Assembly: GCF_014297445.1 (NCBI RefSeq)
Contig: NZ_JACORU010000018.1
Location: 28,427 to 92,426, forward strand
DNA from: Ramlibacter albus
GTDB lineage: Bacteria > Pseudomonadota > Gammaproteobacteria > Burkholderiales > Burkholderiaceae_C
Direction: 5' to 3'
DNA: 64,000 nucleotides
Part shown: positions 8,201-15,004 of the stretch, in pieces
Layout: every line of letters starts with the position of its first letter
Numbering within the stretch: position 1 is the stretch's first letter
Program-made: the position numbers and the translations under genes
The notes under the pieces: generated by a model
The model's database searches: none
The model's input: only the letters and a program-made list of their open reading frames with translations
What the model was told of the DNA's origin: nothing

Positions 8201-10208
8201 GGACAAGACGACCTTCACAAACGACAACCCCAGCAATCCGAGCTCCTACCGAGTTGCCTACAGCTACACGAACGGTGACCTCACCGGGATGGTGTACCCC
8301 AGCGGCCTGAAGGTGATGTTCAAGCGCACGGCCGGGCGCATCACCGGTATCGACGTGCTGGAGCCTGGCAAGAGCAAGGCGTGGGTGACCCTCGTCAGCA
8401 ACCTGAAGCACACGCCGCTCGGCCAGCCGAAATCGTGGGACTGGTTCAACGGCGCGAAGGCGAACCGCACCTTCGACCAGGACAGTCGCATGACCTCCAA
8501 CGAGTTCGCGCGCTACTCGTACGACGCGGCCGGAAGGATGGTCGGAATCACCCAGGACTTGTGGGCGAGCCGCAGCGTGGTCGTCGGCACGACAACCGTC
8601 TCCGAGCTGTACACCGTGCCAATCACGTGGACGGCAGGCTACGACCGGCGTAACCGGCTCACGAGCTTCGAGCGCGCGGGCGCGAAGAGTGTCTACACCT
8701 ACGACCCCAACTCGAACCGGCTCACCGCGATCGAGACGCAGGGCAGCGACGTGGACCTCGAAGGCACGTTTGATGCGCCGAACCTCGCCCAAAGCGCGAA
8801 CCAGACGCTGAAGATCGACCCGGGCAGCAACAGGTTGCTCGGGTTCAGGCAGACGCTGACGAAGATGCTGAACGATCAAATTCTTTCCGCGACGGACTCG
8901 ACGGTCAATTACAGCGTCGACGAGAACGGGGCAATGACCAACGATGGGCTGCGCAACTTCGTTTACGACGACGTGGGTCGCCTCGCGCAAGTTCAGATTC
9001 AGAAAAACGGAGAGGCTGCCGCTGTTCGATACCTCTACAACGGGCTTGGACAGCGTGTGTTCAAGAGTGAGCCTGAGGTGGTGCAAACGCTTCCGAGTGA
9101 GGATGCGCTCGGCAACACGTTTGTGAACTGGTTGCGCAAGAACTTCGGGTGGTTGTTCGCCAGAGGTAATGGCGCCAAGTCCACGCTCGGCAAGTCGTTC
9201 GTTTACGGAGACGGCGCAATCCCGAGTTGGGCGGTGGTCGGCGAGTACGACAACGGGACCGCTGAATCAAGGGGCAATACAGAGTACATCTGGCTCCCAA
9301 CGGCCGAGGGCGCCATGCCAGTGGGCTTCTACAAGAACGGAAAGCTGTACGCAGTTCACACTGATCATCTCGGAACCCCGCGGCAGGTCAGGGATGCGAC
9401 CCGTCTAGTGGTCTGGCAGTGGTCGTACAGTGGATTCGGCGCCAACACGCCTGCCGGAATACTCGCCTTTACAGTCGGAAGCGGGCTGCGGGCTACGCTG
9501 CCTGCTGTCGAACTCAATCTAAGGTTCGACGGCCAGTATTTCGATTCAGAGTCCGGACTCATCGCAAACGACTTTCGTCCCTATGACGCTCGAGTCCGGG
9601 GCGGGTACATCCAACCTGACCCCGTGGGGCTCGATGGCGGACTGAATCGCTACCCGTACGCGGGATCAAATCCGCACGAATTCAATGACCCCCTTGGGCT
9701 CACACGACGGGGCGGCTCGCTCCAGTCGTATCAGCAGAACCTTCTCAACGCACAAGCGCGCGTCCTGATTCGAGAGTTGGGCAGCTATGGCTACTCCTAC
9801 ACTTCGATCTCTGCACCAAACAGTGGCTACTCGGCACAAAATATCGCGCAGCTATCCACCATCCTCCGAACACTTCAATCGGCGCAGCAGTGTCGCAGGT
9901 ACGGTGTCAATGCGCCTCCGGTGAGAATTCAGGGCCAATGGACGAATCGGGATCTCCTGGACGGCTTGCGCGGCGTGCCGCCCCGGAGTCTGGGTCGGCC
10001 GGACCTCCATCACGCAGACCAGATGCCAGGCTCCGCGATTCACGAGGTCTTGCCATCGGTCCATCGGGGGAACACGACGCTGCACCCGAACACGTTCAAC
10101 CAAGGAGTAACCCCTGAAATGCGCAACCAGGACCGGCAACTTCATTGGTGGTACAGGGCGCAGGAACAAGGCGCGCATCAAAAATTCCCCGGAATGCTCT
10201 ACGATTAG
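5220..10208 (+). CDS. Large RHS/YD-repeat polymorphic toxin with Sec signal and HNH-like C-terminal domain
   Basis: A 1662-residue RHS-family protein. An N-terminal hydrophobic segment (AALLAVAFFFLPSLPAHA) predicts Sec export; there is no PAAR domain. A cysteine-rich stretch (residues about 40-145) and an Ig-like segment (about 150-240) precede a DUF6531-like start of the shell (near 255-330). Dozens of YD repeats follow to about 1300. The RHS core, DARVRGGYIQPDPVGL and DPLGL, lies near 1455-1495 and is where the toxin is normally cleaved off. The final 168 residues contain HHADQMPGSAIHE and LHPNTFNQG, resembling HNH/Endo VII-type nuclease toxins. Base composition becomes AT-richer from about position 8850, as expected for an exchanged toxin tip. 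The start is supported by a purine-rich GGGGGGA just upstream; Met13 is an alternative. Confidence 0.88.
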   Translation: MPTMLLARIRAFMSSTVAALLAVAFFFLPSLPAHASGQVEILSKCPASWWAASQRFTASCTKEAACIKYSGTRTFQGIYVAMSGNQYCEYTDGYRVTLSGLYPERGDISCPANATLSYTTWGQYPVCTCDDPYFTVDGISCTTPTPRTVASNGGRTVKVGDGPVVFAAKVMQGTPKAGVMVLLYPHAGNFGGFTFESTPYTDANGEVRIKYSSTWDLVGATREAVLSIACEGCTNRALVKMTVLGRPALQAQMCHRTEFPIELTSGTKLLEEADLQDAALHPLEFTRHYASRWDELPAAGLGTHWSHNHAHRVALGTEWRTVLFGDGTSSRFRNAAVPAGAVANWSCPSGVDCPPPAVVTSAPATWQADGNADSMTDEGDRIVVRRLHDGTVYEFEKATGRLLVMRGSNGWAYTYGYTGGQLARVSNAFGRSMTFDWDAAGRLVRVVGADGNSVSFGFDSAARLAQATHSMGTSRAYLYEDTRWPNAVTGLVDERSQRWGNYAYDASGRAAVSELASGVHRRSVAYGEQSTAVSDALGTTRTYQYSRMTGAASGLALTQSSTLGVAGESVAQRTLDVNSLVVSETDFLGITTLFTWDGTRRLQTAQTRAANRPEAQTTQTEWHPTLRRPVRVTEPGRTSESTWDALGNLLTRTVTDTATGEVRTWRWTYAANNLPTSMTDSEGATWQYAYDSLGNRIREKDPLGLETVYTHDAGGRVLTQTDPSGLVTRYTYDGRGRLLTQVRGSDSSSFTYTLTGQLASATLPNGYQVQYTYDAAQRLVGATDNQGGVIAYTLDAEGNAVRQDVKDAAGNIALTTSRVINALNQVVAIQGAAGQNTQLSYDANGERVAQTDPLNQTTRQSLDGLRRISSTTFADNESALQSWNALDQLTEVTDPKKVKTSYAVNAFGEVTRESSPDIGTVTLKRDRRGDVVESRDAKGQVTQIERDVLGRPVVIRYHARSTVRITYDTAGFISKIEDSSGRTLYTRDLHGRVLDKTTFTNDNPSNPSSYRVAYSYTNGDLTGMVYPSGLKVMFKRTAGRITGIDVLEPGKSKAWVTLVSNLKHTPLGQPKSWDWFNGAKANRTFDQDSRMTSNEFARYSYDAAGRMVGITQDLWASRSVVVGTTTVSELYTVPITWTAGYDRRNRLTSFERAGAKSVYTYDPNSNRLTAIETQGSDVDLEGTFDAPNLAQSANQTLKIDPGSNRLLGFRQTLTKMLNDQILSATDSTVNYSVDENGAMTNDGLRNFVYDDVGRLAQVQIQKNGEAAAVRYLYNGLGQRVFKSEPEVVQTLPSEDALGNTFVNWLRKNFGWLFARGNGAKSTLGKSFVYGDGAIPSWAVVGEYDNGTAESRGNTEYIWLPTAEGAMPVGFYKNGKLYAVHTDHLGTPRQVRDATRLVVWQWSYSGFGANTPAGILAFTVGSGLRATLPAVELNLRFDGQYFDSESGLIANDFRPYDARVRGGYIQPDPVGLDGGLNRYPYAGSNPHEFNDPLGLTRRGGSLQSYQQNLLNAQARVLIRELGSYGYSYTSISAPNSGYSAQNIAQLSTILRTLQSAQQCRRYGVNAPPVRIQGQWTNRDLLDGLRGVPPRSLGRPDLHHADQMPGSAIHEVLPSVHRGNTTLHPNTFNQGVTPEMRNQDRQLHWWYRAQEQGAHQKFPGMLYD

Positions 10209-10211
10209 CAC

Positions 10212-10655
10212 ATGAACTTGCAAGAGTTCCGAACCTTCGACGCTGAGGCCCGACGCGCCAAACCCAAGCTATTCATGCTGCCGGCTTCTGAGCCGCGGGC
10301 AAGCGATGCCGATATCGTGCTTGTCGAGTCCGAGATCGGTGTGCGCCTGCCGGAAAGTTACCGAGAGTTTCTCAAGGAGTTCGGCGGCGGAGACTTTGGG
10401 CTTGTGACAGTTCTGTCCGCGAATTCGGACAGTGAGTGGTACCTGCCATTCAAGATGAGCGAGTACGGCTCGTATCTGCCAGGAGGCGTGATACCGTTTT
10501 GTGATGACTTCACCGGTGGGCTCTATGTCTTCAAGCATGACGGAGTCCGTGGTCAAGAGCGGGTGCACTATTGGACCCACGAGACGGGCGTGACAGAGAC
10601 CGAGTTCGACAACGTCTTCGGTTTTCTGGCTCGGTTTGGTTACGGCGATAGCTAA
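10212..10655 (+). CDS. SMI1/KNR4 family protein, probable immunity protein
   Basis: A 147-residue protein starting 3 bases after the RHS stop. It has the SMI1/KNR4 pattern: a helix with LVESEIGVRLPESYREFL, then FGGGDFG, and later IPFCDDFTGGLYVFKHDG. This fold is a widespread immunity module in polymorphic toxin systems, so its likely job is to neutralise the nuclease-like tip encoded immediately upstream. Its composition is clearly AT-richer than the surrounding catabolic genes, consistent with having moved together with the toxin tip. Confidence 0.85.
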   Translation: MNLQEFRTFDAEARRAKPKLFMLPASEPRASDADIVLVESEIGVRLPESYREFLKEFGGGDFGLVTVLSANSDSEWYLPFKMSEYGSYLPGGVIPFCDDFTGGLYVFKHDGVRGQERVHYWTHETGVTETEFDNVFGFLARFGYGDS

Positions 10656-10662
10656 GCGCAAG

Positions 10663-11046
10663 ATGACGAAGATTCCGAAAAGTTTCGAAGCCGTTTTGCG
10701 ACTGCAGGGCCCCAAACGATTCGAGCACTTCGTGAAGGTCGTCGCTGATCGCGAGCAGGCTTGGGGACTCTTTCAAGACGGGTGGGCACTCGCGGCTGAC
10801 GATGAAGGCTTCTCAGTGTTTCCGCTTTGGCCGGCTGCCGAGTATGCAGAACTTTGCGCGAGAGATGAGTGGAGGAACTATGCCCCCAAGCCTGTATCTG
10901 TCGAGGTTCTGATGGGAGAGCTCCTCCCACGTCTCGAGAGGGAAAAGGTACTGCCTGGCGTCTTCTACACCCCTGAGAACAAGGGTGTGACGATCAGGTC
11001 GGAAGAGCTTGCGGCGGCGCTCGAAGCAGAGTTGTCGAAGTATTAG
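10663..11046 (+). CDS. DUF2750-like small protein in the RHS immunity block
   Basis: A 127-residue cytoplasmic protein. The order FVKVVADREQAWGLFQDGWALAADDEG and then FPLWPAAEYAELC matches DUF2750 proteins as I know them. I chose the internal ATG, 7 bases after the preceding stop; the longer reading frame would overlap the SMI1 gene. It is probably a second, orphan or accessory immunity gene kept behind the current toxin-immunity pair. No enzymatic motif is visible. Confidence 0.72.
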   Translation: MTKIPKSFEAVLRLQGPKRFEHFVKVVADREQAWGLFQDGWALAADDEGFSVFPLWPAAEYAELCARDEWRNYAPKPVSVEVLMGELLPRLEREKVLPGVFYTPENKGVTIRSEELAAALEAELSKY

Positions 11047-11149
11047 AAGTGCACTGAGTTCCTCTTCCCGAGCTTGGCAGCGGCACTGTGCGTGCTCCAA
11101 ACCCGAAGGCGCAGCCCGCCGTGGCACCCCTCGTGTAACCTCCGGGCCA

Positions 11150-12223
11150 ATGACCGGCCCCAACCCCCTCAAAGACCCCGAACTCGAATTCAAGTCGCTG
11201 CTGGTCCTTGTCCTGGCCGCGACCCTGCTTTTCGCGCTCATCCTCTGGCCCTTCTTCGGCGCCGTCTGCTGGGCCGTATTCATCGCCATCGTGTTCTGGC
11301 CACTGCAGCAGCGCGTGCTGCGCAACGCGCGGGGCCGCCGCAGCATGGCCGCGCTGGCGACGCTGATGATCGTGCTCATCATCGTGATCCTGCCGCTGTC
11401 GCTGGTGGCCGCCACGGTCGCGGATGAGGCATCGGTAGTGGTGGCCAAGCTGCGCTCGGGCGAGCTCAACCCGGCCGAGTACTTCGCCCGCATCGTGCAG
11501 GCGCTGCCTGCATGGGCACAGGCCATCGTGCAACGGTTGGGCATCACGGAGTTCGGCCTGCTGCAGCAGAAGGTGCTGGCGGCGCTGGGTACGAGCGGGC
11601 AGGCGCTGACGGCGCGGGCGTTCAGCATCGGGCAGGTCACGCTGGACTTCCTCGTGGGCTTCTTCGTGATGCTGTATGTGCTGTTCTTCATGCTGCGCGA
11701 CGGCGACACGCTGTCGCAGGCAATCGCCAAACGCATGCCACTGCGGCAGGAACACACGGACCGGCTGCTCACGCAGTTCGCCACGGTCGTGCGCGCGACC
11801 GTGAAGGGCAACGTGCTGGTCGCGCTGGTGCAGGGTGCGCTCGGCGCGCTGGCCTTCCTCGTGCTGGGCGTGACGGGTGCCGTGCTCTGGGGCGCGGTGA
11901 TGGCGCTGCTGTCGCTGCTGCCTGCCGTAGGTGCCGCACTCGTGTGGGGGCCCGTGGCGCTCTACTTCGTCGTCACCGGTTCCCTGGTCAAGGGCATCGG
12001 CCTCACCGTGTGGGGCGTGCTGGTGATCGGCCTCGTGGACAACGTGCTGCGGCCCATCCTGGTCGGCAAGGACACCCGCATGCCCGACTACCTGGTACTC
12101 ATCGCCACTCTGGGCGGCCTGGCGGTGTTCGGGTTGAACGGGTTCGTGATCGGGCCGGTGATCGCGGCCGTGTTCCTGGTCAGCTGGGACATGCTGGCCA
12201 GCGCACGCCAGGAACGAATTTAG
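11150..12223 (+). CDS. AI-2E family (TqsA/PerM-type) membrane permease
   Basis: A 357-residue inner-membrane protein with about eight hydrophobic segments, including LLVLVLAATLLFALILW near the N-terminus. It has the family-typical central soluble stretch and the C-terminal DNVLRPILVGKDTRMPDYLVLIATLGGLAVFGLNGFVIGP region (two adjacent motifs). Members of this family are proposed to move signalling molecules or sodium; the substrate here is unknown. The start MTGPNPLKD is chosen because the longer frame adds a low-complexity basic extension. It ends just before the TetR promoter. Confidence 0.86.
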   Translation: MTGPNPLKDPELEFKSLLVLVLAATLLFALILWPFFGAVCWAVFIAIVFWPLQQRVLRNARGRRSMAALATLMIVLIIVILPLSLVAATVADEASVVVAKLRSGELNPAEYFARIVQALPAWAQAIVQRLGITEFGLLQQKVLAALGTSGQALTARAFSIGQVTLDFLVGFFVMLYVLFFMLRDGDTLSQAIAKRMPLRQEHTDRLLTQFATVVRATVKGNVLVALVQGALGALAFLVLGVTGAVLWGAVMALLSLLPAVGAALVWGPVALYFVVTGSLVKGIGLTVWGVLVIGLVDNVLRPILVGKDTRMPDYLVLIATLGGLAVFGLNGFVIGPVIAAVFLVSWDMLASARQERI

Positions 12224-12244
12224 CAAACAGTCGTTTGTTATACT
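12224..12244 (+). promoter_or_regulatory. TetR operator overlapping the promoter of the mutase operon regulator
   Basis: CAAAC-AGTC-GTTTG is a perfect inverted repeat starting right at the stop of the permease gene. A -10-like TATACT at 12239-12244 follows directly, and the TetR start codon is 8 bases later. A dyad placed in the -35/-10 region of a TetR gene is the classic layout for autorepression. The transcript would be nearly leaderless. Confidence 0.6.
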
Positions 12245-12251
12245 GCGCGGC

Positions 12252-12839
12252 ATGGCCACCGCGCGCTCACCCCATGCCGACAGCCGCCTGCCCCGCGTGC
12301 TCGACGAAGCCGCGCGCCTGTTCCGCACGAAGGGCTACGAGGCCACGTCGGTGCGCGACATCGCCAAGGCGGCGGGCATCCTGCCCGGCTCGCTGTACTC
12401 GCACTTCGCCACCAAGGAAGACCTGCTCGCCGCCGTGTACCTGCGCGGTGTGGAGCAGGTGACCGTGGCGGTGCAAGCCGCCATCGACAGGCATGACGAC
12501 CCGTGGGACCGGCTGGAGGCAGCGTGCATCGCGCACCTCGAAGCCATCCTGCGCGACGACGACTACGCCCAGGTGGTGGTGCGCGTGCGCCCGTCCGACG
12601 GCGGCAGCGCGCAACCGCGCCTCGTGGAACTGCGCAACCGCTACGAGTCGCTGTGGGTGGACCTGGTGAAGGCCCTGCCGCTCGCACGCGGCACAGACCG
12701 TGGTGCGTATCGGCTGATGCTGGTCGGCGCATTGAACTACTCGCAGACTTGGTACCGCGCGGATGGCCGCCTGAACCCGCGCGCCCTCGCCCGCAAATTC
12801 ATTGGCTTGCTCAAGCAGTCGCAGGAGGAAATGTCATGA
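12252..12839 (+). CDS. TetR/AcrR family transcriptional regulator of the acyl-CoA mutase module
   Basis: A 195-residue repressor-type protein. The N-terminal helix-turn-helix is clear (VLDEAARLFRTKGYEATSV, then ILPGSLYSHFATKEDLL). The C-terminal domain is divergent and probably binds an acyl-CoA or related effector. It is the first gene of a block running through the cobalamin subunit, mutase and chaperone, so it most likely controls them and itself through the dyad at 12224-12237. A two-hairpin repeat separates it from the cobalamin gene. Confidence 0.88.
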   Translation: MATARSPHADSRLPRVLDEAARLFRTKGYEATSVRDIAKAAGILPGSLYSHFATKEDLLAAVYLRGVEQVTVAVQAAIDRHDDPWDRLEAACIAHLEAILRDDDYAQVVVRVRPSDGGSAQPRLVELRNRYESLWVDLVKALPLARGTDRGAYRLMLVGALNYSQTWYRADGRLNPRALARKFIGLLKQSQEEMS

Positions 12840-12863
12840 CCCCCACGCTCCACACTACGTGTT

Positions 12864-12916
12864 CCGCTGCCCCCAGAGGGGGCGTCGGCCTCCTTCGGGC
12901 GGCCGTGCGGAGGCCG
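12864..12916. repeat. Two-hairpin GC-rich intergenic repeat
   Basis: Two adjacent stem-loops: GCCCCC-AGA-GGGGGC at 12869-12883, and GGCCTCC / GGAGGCC arms at 12887-12893 and 12909-12915. The wording of the element resembles a dispersed intergenic repeat I associate with Comamonadaceae genomes. It ends 2 bases before the cobalamin-subunit ATG, so it occupies the position where a ribosome binding site should be. Confidence 0.6.
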
Positions 12917-12918
12917 GC

Positions 12919-13329
12919 ATGATCCCGAAAGTCCTCGTCACCAAGATCGGCTTCGACGGCCACGACCGCGGCAGCCGCATCGTCGCGGCCGGCCTGCGCG
13001 ACGCCGGCATGGAAGTGATCTACACGCCGCCGTGGCAGGAGATCGCCGCGGTGGTGAAGCTGGCGATGGAGGAAGACGTCGACGTGATTGGCATCTCCTC
13101 GCTCGCCACCGACCACCTGATCGTGCCCAAGCTGATGACCGCGCTCACGCAGGCCGGCATCGGCGACGTGGGCGTGGTGGTGGGCGGCATCGTGCCGGAC
13201 GCCGACGAGCAGATGCTGCTGGAGGCCGGCGTGGCGCGCGTGTTCCACCCCGGCTCGACGATGGCCGAGATCGCCGCCTTCGTGCGCGAGCTGGCGCAGC
13301 AGGTGCGCGCGCAGCGGCAGGACGCGTGA
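12919..13329 (+). CDS. Cobalamin-binding subunit of a B12-dependent acyl-CoA mutase
   Basis: A 136-residue stand-alone B12-binding domain. It carries the base-off/His-on signature DGHDRG near residue 13 (the His supplies the lower cobalt ligand), then GISSLATDH and the glycine-rich VVVGGIVPD. Size and organisation match the small subunits of isobutyryl-CoA, 2-hydroxyisobutyryl-CoA and ethylmalonyl-type mutases, where this domain is separate from the catalytic one. The catalytic subunit follows 13 bases later. The ATG directly follows a two-hairpin repeat, with GGAGG at 12909-12913. Confidence 0.9.
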   Translation: MIPKVLVTKIGFDGHDRGSRIVAAGLRDAGMEVIYTPPWQEIAAVVKLAMEEDVDVIGISSLATDHLIVPKLMTALTQAGIGDVGVVVGGIVPDADEQMLLEAGVARVFHPGSTMAEIAAFVRELAQQVRAQRQDA

Positions 13330-13342
13330 AGGAGGCCTACCG

Positions 13343-15004
13343 ATGAACAAGCCGACCGAGCCCAAGCTGTTCTCGTATGCGGCGGCGTACGAGGCATGGC
13401 AGCGCGAGTATTCGCAGGCGCTGCCGAACGACCGGCAGGTGACCAACCGCTCGGGAATCCCCATCCAGCCGCTCTACACCGGCGCCGGCGCCGAAGCACT
13501 CGGGCTGCCCGGCCAGCCACCCTACACGCGCGGCATCTACGCCACCATGCACCGCGGCCGCACGTGGACGCAACGGCAGCTGATCGGCCTGGGCACGCCC
13601 GCCGAATACAACCAGCGGCTGCGCCGCATCCTGGACCAGGGCGCGACGGCGATCTCGCTCATCCCGTGCAACTCGGTGTACCGCGGCTACGACATGGACG
13701 AGAGCCACATCGAGCTGCTGGGCACTTGCGGCACGGTGATCAACACGGCGGACCACATGGACGAGTCGCTCGCCGGCGTGGACCTCGCGCGCACGTCCTG
13801 CGCGCAGAACGACCCCTCGCCGTTCACGCTGCTGGCCTTCATGCTTGTAGCCGCGAAAAGGCGCGGCGTGGACTGGCGCGACGTGAGCGGCACCTCCAAC
13901 CAGAGCGACTACCTCTCGCACTACGTCGCCAACCACATGTTCTTCCGCCTCGCGCTGCCGGGCGCGCGGCGCGTGCTGGGCGACCACATCGAGTTCTGCA
14001 ACCAGCACGTGCCGAAGTGGAACCCGATGTCGGTGGTGGGCCAGCACATGCAGCAGGCCGGCGCGACGCCCGCGGAGGCGGTGGCCTTCACGCTCTCGAC
14101 CGCCATCCAGAATGCGCGCGACTGCATCGACCGCGGCATGGCGCCCGACGATTTCCTGCCGCGGTTCACCTTTTTCTTCGACATCTCCATTTCTTTCTTC
14201 GAGGAGGTGGCGAAGTTCCGCGCTGCGCGGCGCATCTGGGCACGCGTGTCCCGCGAGACGCTGGGCGCGAAGGACCCGAAGTCGTGGCGCCTCAAGTTCC
14301 ACGCGCAGACCTCGGGCGTGGACCTCACGCGGCAGCAGCCGCTGAACAACATCGCGCGCACCACGGTGCAGGCCATGGCCGGCATCTTCGGCGGGCTGCA
14401 ATCGCTGCACACGGATGCGTACGACGAAGCGCTGTCGGTGCCCAGCGAGTACGGCGCGCGCATCGCGATCGCCACGCAGAACATCCTGCGCGAGGAGGCG
14501 CACCTCACCGACGTGATCGACCCGCTGGGCGGCAGCTATTACGTGGAGACGCTCACGGACCAGATGGAGGCCGAGATCCTGCGCGTGATGAAGGTCGTGG
14601 AGGACGCGGGCGGCATGTACAAGGCCGTCGAAAGCGGTCTCGTGCAGCGCATGATCGGCGAGTCGGCCGCGCGCTTCCAGCGCAAGGTGGACAGCGGCGA
14701 GCAGACCGTGGTGGGCGTGAATCGCTACCAGGTGGAAGAGGACGCGAGCGCGCGGCCGATCAACGTGCGGCCGGAGCGCGAGGCGATGGAGGCTTTCATC
14801 GGCTCGTTCCGGCAATACAAGGCGCAACGTTCGCAGGGCGATGTGCAGCGCGCGCTGGATGCCTTGGCGCGGGCCGCGAACTCGAAGGACGAGAACGTGT
14901 TCGGCCGGGTGATCGACGCGGCCGAGGCCGGGTGCACGCACGGCGAAATCTGCGGGCTGCTGCGCCGCGAGCTCGGGTTCGGGCACGTCCAGGGGATCGT
15001 GTGA
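13343..15004 (+). CDS. Acyl-CoA mutase catalytic subunit (methylmalonyl-CoA mutase family, unassigned substrate)
   Basis: A 553-residue TIM-barrel subunit that should rearrange the carbon skeleton of an acyl-CoA with adenosylcobalamin. The family core is clear: GIYATMHRGRTWTQRQ near 65-80, VPKWNPMSVVGQHMQQAG with the conserved His235, QTSGVDLTRQQPLNN near 322-336 and LQSLHTDAYDEA near 352-363. By my manual alignment, the methylmalonyl-CoA mutase carboxylate binders Tyr89 and Arg207 are Leu80 and about Asn197 here. The usual FDxPT stretch reads PCNSV. It is therefore probably not a methylmalonyl-CoA mutase; isobutyryl- or hydroxyacyl-CoA-type or a new specificity are options. The start has GGAGG 7 bases upstream, and the stop overlaps the next start. 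Confidence 0.88.
   Translation: MNKPTEPKLFSYAAAYEAWQREYSQALPNDRQVTNRSGIPIQPLYTGAGAEALGLPGQPPYTRGIYATMHRGRTWTQRQLIGLGTPAEYNQRLRRILDQGATAISLIPCNSVYRGYDMDESHIELLGTCGTVINTADHMDESLAGVDLARTSCAQNDPSPFTLLAFMLVAAKRRGVDWRDVSGTSNQSDYLSHYVANHMFFRLALPGARRVLGDHIEFCNQHVPKWNPMSVVGQHMQQAGATPAEAVAFTLSTAIQNARDCIDRGMAPDDFLPRFTFFFDISISFFEEVAKFRAARRIWARVSRETLGAKDPKSWRLKFHAQTSGVDLTRQQPLNNIARTTVQAMAGIFGGLQSLHTDAYDEALSVPSEYGARIAIATQNILREEAHLTDVIDPLGGSYYVETLTDQMEAEILRVMKVVEDAGGMYKAVESGLVQRMIGESAARFQRKVDSGEQTVVGVNRYQVEEDASARPINVRPEREAMEAFIGSFRQYKAQRSQGDVQRALDALARAANSKDENVFGRVIDAAEAGCTHGEICGLLRRELGFGHVQGIV

Noticed and set aside
10994..12328. Long open frame on the minus strand opposite the AI-2E permease
   Set aside because: It is antisense to a clear membrane protein and consists of His/Arg/Gln-rich low-complexity sequence, typical of shadow frames in high-GC DNA.
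13396..15000. Upstream in-frame extension of the MeaB-thioesterase protein across the mutase gene
   Set aside because: The extension is Arg/Ala-rich shadow sequence of the mutase. The MeaB domain begins at the GTG overlapping the mutase stop.
13343..15004. Simple label methylmalonyl-CoA mutase
   Set aside because: Key carboxylate-binding positions appear changed, so only the family, not the substrate, is supported.
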